Source of the DNA: Bryum argenteum | Lineage: Eukaryota; Streptophyta; Bryopsida; Bryales; Bryaceae | Direction: 5' to 3' | NCBI GenBank assembly: GCA_037043015.1 | Contig: CM073321.1 | Location: 41,560,420-41,624,419 of the forward strand | DNA length: 64,000 nt | Part shown: positions 1-9,375 of the stretch, piece by piece | Layout of the letters: the number at the start of each line of letters is the position of its first letter | Position numbering within the stretch: position 1 is the first letter of the stretch | Notes under the pieces: generated by a model | What the model saw: only the letters and a program-made list of their open reading frames with translations | Told to the model about the DNA's origin: nothing | Databases searched by the model: none | Program-made: the position numbers and the translations under genes

Positions 1-122
1 GTGATTTTATAGGTAGCATGTCGATATGCAGTGATATGATGAGGAATGTGACTATACGCAGCAATAATGAACTATGTGGAATCTAATTTGTGATTGGCCG
101 GAGTCACTGTACAGGATCTTCT

Positions 123-887
123 GATGTGACTCACATTGGATGTCATGCACTCCGAAAAAAACATTGCCGAGAATATCATGAAAACCATATTTGGAGCGAA
201 AGATACCCTTGCAGCCTGCCTCGATATGAAAGAAGCAGTGATACGCAAACATCTTTGGCCCGTACGCGGTAAAAAACACGGCAGCATTATGTTACCTCGT
301 TCATCATACGTCCTTCAAAAAGAAGAGCAACAAGTCTTTGTAGACCAAGTTTGTTCCTTGCGAACCCCTACTCAATACGTAGGGCAGCTAAAGAAGCAAG
401 TCAGTATGGACGGGCAAATCAAAGGCCGTAAATCACATGACTACCATGTTCTTCTTCAGCAAGAGTTGCCACTATGTATGCGCACTACAATGACCAAGTA
501 AGTCCGTACGACAATGATAATGTTGAGCCGGATATTTCGGCGGATATAAGCTAAGTCCATTGATCCCAAGGCAATAGAGAAGATGGCGCTACAATGAAGC
601 GCGATGATTACGGTTTCACCTCCGTAAACTTTGAGAGACTCATCCCATACTCTGCAAAATCATTTGCCTTCCCACTCCACATCAAACAGGTTTTTTTTGC
701 ATTTGACGTGGCAAAGCGTGGATGGAAAGTTGTGTTGCATAGCAAATCGAGAGGAGCTCGGTCCTTCTTCAAACATCACATCTTTGATGGAGTCCAATGC
801 ATATCATTGGGTAGAGCATGTGATTTTCTTGGACTCGAATCTACGAGCTTAGATTTGGATGTCATACCACTAGGGTTGTCTTCTTAG
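123..887 (+). pseudogene. CACTA (En/Spm) TNP2-like transposase remnant
   Basis: Two open stretches (about 130-501 and 594-887) resemble the C-terminal part of plant En/Spm TNP2 transposases. The first begins LDVMHSEKNIAENI, the family's signature LDVMH(I/V)EKN block, and ends with KSHDYHVLLQQELPL, matching the KSHDCHVLMQ block. The second opens DDYGFTSVNFERL and has IKQVFFAFDVAKRGWKVV, matching the C-terminal block that ends in Q-VFYV-D----W-VV. The middle of the protein (the DUF4218-type region) is missing between 502 and 593, and a stop lies just upstream of the first block. This is a deleted, inactive copy of a cut-and-paste transposase. The family call rests on several conserved blocks in the right order. 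Confidence 0.8.
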
Positions 888-1082
888 ACACAATTTTCGG
901 AATGTCTGTCTGATTTGTCGTATTGGACATGTCTGTTAAACGTCCGATCGACGAAAATGTCGACCATACCAAAAATTACATAGTAAAAAACTTGTTGAGA
1001 TTTACCTTGAGGTAAAAAGCTATTTTCCTACGTGACTTAGGATCGATAATGACATGCAAAATCAAAATATACGTCCCAGTGG
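888..1082. other. No gene seen
   Basis: AT-rich sequence between the CACTA remnant and the first GC-rich repeat cluster. No coding pattern or clear terminal repeat was recognised. Confidence 0.5.
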
Positions 1083-1350
1083 GCGCAGCGGGTGGGCGAC
1101 CTCGCTAGGCGACCGACGGTTGCACAGGGGCGAACGTCGGTCGCCTGCTGCGATCGCCGATCGCCCTGGCTACCGCGCGTAGGCGACCGGCGGTCCATTC
1201 GAGAGACCGGCGGTCGCCCTGGCAACCGCTTTTAGGCGACCGCCGGTCGTCGGTGAGCTGTCGACGATCGCCCAGGGCGATCGTCGGTCGCTTATATCGG
1301 CGGTCGCCCTGGGGGTAGCGCCCATGTGGCGATCGCTGGTCGCCTTGGGC
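1083..1350. repeat. GC-rich dyad repeat cluster 1 (GGCGACCG/CGGTCGCC family)
   Basis: Dense run of short units such as GGCGACCGGCGGTC and GGCGACCGCCGGTCG, nearly self-complementary and able to form hairpins. GC content jumps sharply against the AT-rich flanks. Related clusters occur at 5078, 6826, 27787, 30030, 31664 and 38337. Unlike most of those, this one is not next to a recognised gene start. Confidence 0.85.
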
Positions 1351-1714
1351 CACCGTGTGTGTGGTGACCAGCACTATGGTTGAATATGAAACAAGAAAGA
1401 TAAATTCATATTGGTACAAAATGAGCTTCAAAGCATGTTTATGAATACCTTTTTATCGGAAACAAGGTCAATGGTGCATTTCATAGTACAAATTTGTCTA
1501 TGTTTATAATCATAGTACTCATATATATGATGTAACTATTACATATACCAAACTATATATATTATACTCCGAAACATACTAGGATACCAAAGTATTGTAA
1601 GCTAATAGTTGCCCTACTTGCAGTACATTGTAGTATTGTACTGAGTACTAACAATGAACTTCGTGCTTCCAATCCAAAATAACAAAATTCTAATAACCCG
1701 TCTTTAGGTATCCT
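1351..1714. other. AT-rich intergenic stretch, nothing recognised
   Basis: AT-rich sequence with short ATAT runs. No coding or repeat structure was recognised. Confidence 0.5.
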
Positions 1715-4700
1715 TTAATGTATATGTATCGTCGCTTGATACTTCATCTGCGTCTGATCGGTTTCACCTAGAGAGTCATCAGTGCTTTGGTCGCCATCCT
1801 CGTCTTCATCCTCTGTCTTATTGCGTACTTCACACTCAACCTCACTCGCCAAATTGCGCAATTCCGTGTCCATAGTTGTTTTCTTGTTCACTGTAACAAG
1901 GCGATTCAAGGGCCGTGAAGCATTAGTGATCTCGTTTGCGTTCAGTGGTAGATGGCGCATTGTATGTGTATTCGGATTATTGGATGAAGCAATCTCCGCA
2001 TGGACTTCTTCATGTACGTGTGCTCCTTTCCAATATCGTCGGTCGTGTGCCTTCCTCAAACGCTTTTGGCCTCATGTAATACAATTGCGAGGTTGTGAAG
2101 ATGGCCCGACGTCTCGTGACACTGCCAATGCCTGGGTGCATGTTGGACTTGTTGGTTCTATCTTGACCTCCGTCTTCGACAATACCATACGAGTTGTATG
2201 GGCCTCTTTAGGTTGGGTAACCCTTGGGAACAACTGTTGTGGAGGTACATCGGAGTCATCTCCGTTAAGAGTTGAATTCCTTGATCGAATGGTTGAAACT
2301 CTAGGTGACCCCACTTCCATGCAACCTAAATTGGATACATTGTCAGGTTTCACTTTTATTTGGCCCATTTCAACTCTTGCCGTGGTAACCGTGCACTTCA
2401 CACTCTCAAGTTTATCGTTGTTGTTAGAGTGTGGGCTGCCTTTATTGTTACCAATGTTCTCTTTATCCATCCGGTTTACCAAGTCTTGTTTTGCTAGGCA
2501 CGTACTCTCTTGGAGCTGTAAATTTGCCACTCCTTCTCCTTCTGTGTCATTGGCGAATACCGCAAACTGGCGAGGCAGTTGTGGAACATCTTGGTCGTCA
2601 TCGAACTCAAACGGGTCCTTGACATGAATAGTCATGTTTCCTTCGTTGTCGTTCCAATTCTCTAAGTCGTCGTGTTCGCTACCGTCATCGAGATAATTGT
2701 CGTCATCCGCCTCCGGGTTATCCATGAATATACCATCATCCCATTCATTGTCCGGTATATACTCTTCTTTGTCAGAGTCCTCTTCTTCTAAATAATTTTT
2801 GTACCACGTTCTCGGCAATTTTGTACGTTTCTGGCGCTCGAGTTTGGCGTTTGCATAGATGTACACAAGGTCCTCTGCTTTGGAAGTTGACAACCGATTC
2901 CTCACTTTGTTGTGCACGAAAGAGTACATGCTCCAATTCCTCCCACATGATGAAGCTGAACATGTCAATACCAAAATCCTCTTCGCAATTTTTGGCAAGG
3001 CATTCCCCCCGACTTGATGCCACCATTGATGTGGTAACAAGTCACACTGACCTGGATCAGGGGCCTCTGAATTGGTGTTAAATGGACCCGTCCCTCTCCT
3101 CATATTGTATGAGTTCCAGCACCACTTCCTCATAGACCAATCCCATTGGGGCGCTAAGCTTCCTTATGACCCGGTTTAAAGCTCTTTTTGCTTCTCCATT
3201 GTTTTGAATTGCTCCCATATTTGTCAAATAAGGGTTCAACAAAGCTGCTGCATAGTGGAGGTCTGTGAGCATCATTTCCCATTGTTTTTGAAATGCATCC
3301 TCGTATTTTGTAGCAATGTCGAGGGATAGTTCGAATGGAGGTTCACGCAAACAGAACACGTGTTCTTTAAGGTCCGACATGATCACATATGCCCTAGGCA
3401 TGGCTGGTACTTCCCCGTCAAACTCCCAAAGAGCTATGAGTACTGGTTCAACTACTTTCACAAACTTCGTACAATTCTCCCAGAACTCATCGCTCCTAAT
3501 GCTATTCCGCACATTCCTTGCCTTTGTCTGTAACTGGTGATTGTTTTGCCTGTTGAACAATGTTTGGACAAACACATGCCACTCTTATCAATCACCATGT
3601 TGTTCAGAGGTTGTTGTAGCTTTAACAACCGCTCTATCATCAAGTAGTTTGTTGCAAATCGAGTGTGAGGTGGTACCTTCAGCTGCAGCTTCGGCGAGTA
3701 CTTCCTGGATAAAGCAAGTGGGGCGTGCGACCCTTTAATAAATGTGCACATTCTCTTGGCTTGCTCCACCAAATGTTGAACCCATGCTTCTTTCCCCCAA
3801 TCTTCTAGAAGGAGGTCTAGAATATGTGCCGCACAACCTTGTCCATACAAGTGAGGATAGTCTATCTGCAACTTCTTCACAGCACCTAACATGGAGCTTG
3901 CATTGTTTGTGCATATCTGAACGATGTTTTGTGGTCCAACCTCCTCTATGTACTTCGCCATTTCATTTGCCACATAAGCGATGTCCTTTTTCTTCCCTGT
4001 AGTATCCACTGATCCCAGAAACACCTCTCCCACAGGGCAAACGAGCATCATGTTAATGAGTGGTCTACTTGTGACATCCGACCATCCATCTGAGCATATT
4101 GTTGCTCCGTACTTCTCGATAGAAATTTTTGTTCGATCCTCTACCGACCTTTGCACAACTGCCTTCTTCGCATCGATCATCGTAGTACTAATAGCATGAT
4201 ACGAGGGTGGTTGATATCCACCAATACCGGCCTTTGCTGTCTCTTGAACGGCACTTATGAATGCTGGATGTTGTACGACATTGAATGCAATGTTTGCCTC
4301 ATAGAAAAATGAAGCCCACTTTGCATCCAAATTTTGCCTAATGGCAAGATCAAAACTATCCTCCATACTCCTTTGCCCATGTCGCCGTCCGCTAGAGAGT
4401 GTAGAGATCCTTTGTCCATTGCTGCCGTTACTCCCCTTGTTAGAGGATGGCACCTGATTAGACCTTAGGTTAGGGGATGGCACTTGTACAGACTTGATGC
4501 GAGGGGAATCTATGTTCTCTATAGTTTCCTTTGCCACATAAGGTATGCCGGCATCCACTCGTGAGTCAGGAACAACATCCGCATAAGGAATGTTGTTCTT
4601 TGGAACTATCCCTCCGCAGTCACGGAATAGCTCGAGAACTCCATGGGATAACCTCGTACACCGAGGTAATGGGGAATTCTGAGGATATCTGAAATGAGCA

Positions 4701-4861
4701 AATGCTCGTTGCTTTACAAAGAATGTGCTTTTCCCACAAATTAAGCACACGCGAGTATTTGGCTTGTCGTTCCGTTCCGTGGATACTTGAAACCAATCGT
4801 CCCATTTGCGAGTGTCTCTTCTATTATCTAGTACCCCATTGGATTGGGAAGATTGCTCCAT
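1715..4861 (-). pseudogene. hAT-superfamily transposase, frameshifted
   Basis: Reads from the start codon at 4861 (an in-frame ATG also exists at 4915). The N-terminus is BED-finger-like, with KWDDWFQV, RVCLICGKST and a later His (AFAHF). A DUF659-type region follows with YGATICSDGWSDVTSRPLIN, IVQICTNNASSMLGAV and CAAHILDLLLEDWGK, the core of plant hAT transposases. The C-terminus has the hAT dimerisation block (WWHQVGGNALPKIAKRIL, ASSCGRNWSMYSFVHNKVRN) and then an acidic tail. At least two 1-nt frame changes break it, near 3580 and near 3100, and a stop at 2072 is followed by a further open stretch to 1715. A full-length hAT protein is about this size, so this is a nearly complete but inactivated copy unless the shifts are assembly errors. 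No terminal inverted repeats were identified. Confidence 0.88.
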
Positions 4862-5077
4862 GTTCCAGAACCGCACCCCCGCTGGTGCAATGAAACTGGT
4901 GACGACAACGCGCACTACAAGGGCTCAAGTTACTCTTTGCACATATAGAAGAGCAGGGGGCTTCTCATGGGGAGTCCCAAGACAACGGGCCAAGCGCAAA
5001 GGAAAGTGGCTTCGAGCCCGTGAACGACTCCTTATATACTCCATACTTCTGTAAGTCGGGGGCGAATGCGCATAGAA

Positions 5078-5262
5078 GGCGACCGGCGGTGCGGCTAGGT
5101 CGCCACAGCCAGATCGGCGGTCGCCACAGCCAGATCGGCGGTCGCCCTAACAACAACGCTGTCGCGCCATATGAACCGGCGGTTGCCCTGGCCTTGACTT
5201 CATCGCGCTAGGTGGACCGCCGTTCGCCCTAGCCCTGACCCAGTTGGACCGCCCGTCGCCCT
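5078..5262. repeat. GC-rich dyad repeat cluster 2, upstream of the hAT gene
   Basis: Units such as GGCGACCGGCGGT and TCGGCGGTCGCC, including a direct duplication of about 20 bp near 5105-5145. It lies about 200 bp upstream of the hAT start on the minus strand, the promoter side. Confidence 0.85.
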
Positions 5263-5426
5263 AGCGATGACAGATTTTTTCGACGAAGAGCACTTTACTC
5301 CCCAACCACAAATTTGTAGGGGGCCATAGTCAATATCCATGGTCCACGCAATACAGCTATTATTAACTAGAATCCCGGAGACCATGCGGCTCAAATATGT
5401 TTGATTGGCAATTATGCTTTTCTTTA

Positions 5427-5450
5427 AAAAAAAAAAAAAAAAAAAAAAAG
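5427..5450 (+). repeat. Poly(A) tract
   Basis: About 24 uninterrupted A residues. The equivalent place in copy B (about 30360-30390) is a short interrupted A/C tract. Confidence 0.9.
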
Positions 5451-5835
5451 AAAACAATTAAAGGGAACATGGGAAGGCAAGAGAGAGAACAATAAGGACT
5501 CATATTATAAACTAGAGTTTTAACTTCTCTTGCTCCAAATCCAAAAAATAAAGGGATGAATATTGCTCAATCCACGTTCCCTAAATAATTAAGAATGGTA
5601 AAAATTGCCATATATCAATGAAGGTACCTTGGACATTGAAGGTTTTTCCCTTAGGCTTATACCAAATGCAATAGTGAGATTTCATTCACCAAGAATATTT
5701 AAATTGAAGAAAATCAAAAACTTCATATTCACATTCAACGTTTTTGCATACAAAATGGCAATTGCACTTAGTGTTTGATATTGAGTACACTACTTTTCTA
5801 CAACTGCTAAAAAAACGTGATTAACTAACTACCAG

Positions 5836-6540
5836 TCATTCTTCGTTTGGGCCCCCTTCATTGTAAAGTTGGCTTGGCCCCCCTTCTGTACAAACTTGGC
5901 TTGGCCCCCCTTCATCCAAATGTGCTTCATCTTCCTCCATCGTTTGGTTCGGCTCCCCTTCATCCACTTCTCGCCTTTCGGTCCCTTCTTCTTCCGAATC
6001 TGACCAAACTATGTCCTCATCAGGGATTCCTCCTTTGTAACCCCTAGGCGTTGTAAGACCTTCTCGTGGGTTGGCCGCTGGATAAGGAGCTCGCGGAATA
6101 TGGGGTTCTGTTGGCTTAATAGTTTGAGGGGATTTTTTTAACGTCCTCCAATCCACCTCCCTCTGCAAAATTATCTCCGCGTACACCATTTGTGCTATGT
6201 TGTACGAAACCTCGTTGCTCACCACATGCACACCGGCGTAGAGGAACTTCCACACTCCAATGCATCGTTGCTCAAATTCATCGTGATTGCAATAGTACAA
6301 ATTTGCGCAATTCAGGCGGCAATGAAACTCGTGACGATAGTGTGGAAACAAATGGCCGATGTGGCACCAAGCAATGTACCACTTGCAAGTTCCAAGGGTC
6401 CACAGTCCCTCTACTGTCGCCCACCCCGGAAAAGCATGTTGCGTGGGATCTTAGAGAATCTTGTGAAATCTCTTCTGCTTCTTTCCTTTCCTCTTGCGGT
6501 CCTTGTCTCTCGCTATCTTTCGCTCCTGGCTAGGCGTCAT
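5836..6540 (-). pseudogene. WCHI-family protein, copy A (one in-frame stop)
   Basis: I do not recognise the family. The start is taken at 6540, giving MTPSQERKIARDKDRK and a Lys/Arg-rich N-terminus like the copy starting at 38210. An in-frame TAA at 6451-6453 interrupts it. After that the conserved core reads AFPGW, then TCKWYIAWCHIGHLFP, YRHEFHCRLNCANLYYC, CIGVWKFLYAG, YAEIILQREVDW. The regular Cys and His residues may bind a metal (inference). The tail is acidic with tandem GGPSQ-type repeats near the C-terminus. Copy B at 30767 is nearly identical. Homologues at 34118 and 36921 have a longer coiled-coil tail that is absent here. Confidence 0.7.
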
Positions 6541-6825
6541 CGTCACCCAAATGCTAACCAAGGAAGAAATTTTTTAAAATGACTCAAAACAAAGTTATAT
6601 CTATTCCGTGGACTAACACAAAATTTGAAAAACTCGAAAATCGGGCAGCACGTATGTGTAAAATGTACACGTGTGGCACGTGCGTGCCAATCACCGCACG
6701 CTCTAGCGCTCGAACAAGCAGGCGGCAACCAGAGGTCGCCACCAGACAATGCGCAAGGCCCGACACGTGGAGGTGAAAATGGCGACTGCCGGTGTCCGCG
6801 CGCGTATTTGTAACCCTGGTGCTAG

Positions 6826-7163
6826 GGCGACCGCCGAGCGAGCCGATGAGCGAGCGTCGGTCGCTAGGGCGACCGCCGATCCAGCGGATGGGCGACCGCC
6901 GATCCACCTGGTGGGTGACCGCCGATCCACCTGGTGGGCGACCGCCGATCCACCTGGTGGGCGACCGCGGATCCACCTGATGCCTTCGGTCAGAGGGCGC
7001 GACCTCCAACTGCGAGGGCGTGACGTATGTCAAGGGGCGCGACCTCTGGATCACGCGACCGCCGATGCAGCGGACGGGCGAACGTCGGTCGTTGGGGCGA
7101 CCGCCGATCCAGCTCGTGGGCGAACATAGGTCAGTGGGCGACCGCCGGTCCAGCTCATGGGCA
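6826..7163. repeat. GC-rich dyad repeat cluster 3, upstream of WCHI copy A
   Basis: Repeated GGGCGACCGCCGATCCA units, including at least four near-tandem copies of a roughly 20-bp unit between 6890 and 6975. It lies about 300 bp upstream of the WCHI copy A start. The duplicate in copy B is shorter by roughly 230 bp, so the units expand or contract. Confidence 0.85.
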
Positions 7164-7801
7164 AGGACTAACCTTCCTCCCAGCGTATTTGTCAAATTTA
7201 TCAAAGCAGTAAAGAATTTATATAATGGCTTTTGGTGGCAAGTATTTGGAACCATCAAAACAAGAGATAAAATAGATAAATGAGGCAATAATGTGATTTT
7301 AATACTTGGACTTCCTAATAATGACTCTATGAAAATGATCGAATCATAAAAGAAACCATAGGGAAATCGCATCCATATGTCATAATTTAGGTGCACCCAC
7401 CACAACTTCGAATGATAAGGGAAAAGAGAATAAAAGGGTAGAGCAGGTGATACGAAGACTTGAATTAGGTAATAAGGACCTCATGATTGTAATGGAAGTA
7501 TTCATAAAACCATAGGAGAATGCGAACTATGTGGTTGAATTTATATGGGGATATTTGAATTGCGAGGTTTGAAGCACGGGGGCATATGTAAATATATAAG
7601 CAAAAAGGGAGTGGAAGGGGTGTTGATAACTTTCCTAGGTGATTCATATAGTTTAAAAAAATGGTATAAATCTTAGGGCCACGGGAGGAACGAAAGTATT
7701 TTTCCCAAATTTCTAAAAATTAAATAGTCATGTGAAAGTAGGCGGTGTGCGCACATGCATACGAAAACAAAGTGGGGAATGTAATTTGAACATTTCGACT
7801 A

Positions 7802-8018
7802 CACTAAATAGGTACATTAGTGTTAGATTTTTATAAGATTTGAAAATGCTACAAGTTTTTACTTTTGGTATAAAAAATTTACCAAGAGTATTGATTCCAA
7901 TACTATATAAGGATGCCCATCTTCACCATTGTAGAGGGTACAAATATTGACTAATAGTAAAAACTTATAGCCTATTTATGTAAATTAGTGTATCTAATAC
8001 TAATCTACCTATTTAGTG
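7802..8018. mobile_element. 217-bp TIR element (MITE-like) with CACTA-like ends
   Basis: The ends are CACTAAATAGGTA... and ...TACCTATTTAGTG-like, and the terminal inverted repeat extends for about 27 bp with a few mismatches. A TA dinucleotide lies directly outside each end (7800-7801 and 8019-8020). Copy B lacks this segment, giving a natural empty site. There is no coding capacity. The TA flank suggests mariner-type integration, while the ends look CACTA-like, so the superfamily is unresolved. Confidence 0.75.
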
Positions 8019-8507
8019 TAGGTAATATGGATCATATAAAAATGATGGAACCATCAAAAATATTATAGGACAACCTGTACTATTTTTCTTAAATTAATCG
8101 AGAATGTTCGAAGTGACTAGAGTTTTAAATAATAGACAAAAATTAGTTAAATGGAGAGAACAAATAATTTTTAAAAAATTGGACTATTTAATAATTACCT
8201 TATAAACATGATGGAGCTATAAAAAAAATCGTAGGAGTAAAGGATCTATAGGGTGGATTTTGGTTGCAAGTACTTAGAAACACCAGAACTTCAAAAAATA
8301 AGAAAAAATAGATAAAGGGGGTAAGGGGACAATTTAAACCCTTAGACTAGCTAATTATGACCCTATGGAAATGATAGTGTTATTTAGAAAATTGTGGGGA
8401 TATCTCATCTATAGGTCATCATTTACTTGTAAGTCTTTTGAATGAGTAGAATATTGAATGATATACGGAAAATAGATTTGTGGAAAGGGATAACGATTTT
8501 AAAACTT

Positions 8508-9375
8508 GTGCTGACTAAAAAAGACCTTATAAAAATTATGGAAGAATAAAATTTCCCGTAAGAGAAACGTATCTACATGTCATGATTTACATTGACTTGG
8601 TAGGATGCTGAGTAATAGAGGAAGTTATACTAAAGGGGGGAGGAGGTGGTTTTATTATTTTCTCTAACCGTATTGAATATATTGAATCATGAAAGAAGCC
8701 ACATGGAACTTCGATTTACATGGAAGGAAATACTTGGTGTTAATTTGATTCAACTCTGGCATGGTATAGGGTACTTGGTGTTAACTTAAGGGGATATTAA
8801 GTATTTTGAGACAATTTGCAATCTCAATTTAAATCAGTGGTTAAAAATAGTAAATCTGGTGTCAAGTAAAATGAGACTTAATTGAAAATGAGACTCGAAT
8901 GAACCCAACAAAAGAATGTAATTTGAACCCTCGATACCAAAAATTCTATTAATATATTTGTTAATCATTAATATTCATTATTTTGAGACGGAAAGTATAA
9001 TGAGACTACTTCACATCTCATTACTCGAGTCATAGATTGCAAGCTTCAAGGACCAAAAAGTATTATGCATGATGAATATTATTACTTTAAAGAAAAATAT
9101 ATATAAGAAGTAATCCGATCAAAGGACATATTAATATCTATAGAGAAATAAAATTATCACAACACCAATGGAAGGAAATAATACCATGGAAATACATTGA
9201 AATGGATATACCATCTTACTATAAATAGATAAATCATCTCTAGGAGTAGTGTCATACTACTCTAATTTGCATTGGCTACATTGCGATGAGAAAGAATGTA
9301 CCATTGTAACTAATATAATCTAATATAACTATATATTAATATGAGAACTACTCATCAAACTCGATAATTGAGTCC
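8508..9375. other. AT-rich intergenic stretch, nothing recognised
   Basis: Low-GC sequence with short A and T runs. No gene, terminal repeat or palindrome of the 9-27 kb type was seen, so it may lie outside the left edge of that cassette. Confidence 0.4.

Larger units (their letters stand above)
4745..8507. repeat. Segmental duplication, copy A (partner 29714-32916)
   Basis: This segment runs nearly collinear with 29714-32916. It begins inside the hAT gene (N-terminal codons and promoter), continues through a GC-rich cluster and a WCHI-family gene, and ends in AT-rich sequence. Copy A has three extra pieces: about 77 bp near 6400-6475, extra GC-repeat units near 6840-7060, and a 217-bp TIR element at 7802-8018. 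Endpoints were estimated by eye. Confidence 0.85.

Noticed and set aside
1782..2627. 281-codon plus-strand open frame
   Set aside because: Antisense to the C-terminal part of the hAT transposase, which explains its openness.
4909..4926. CACTACAAGG as a CACTA transposon end
   Set aside because: Also present in copy B within the hAT leader, with no matching inverted end or target duplication.
6584..7405. 273-codon minus-strand frame rich in GGRP and DRRSP
   Set aside because: Generated by GC-repeat cluster 3; similar frames occur in every cluster.
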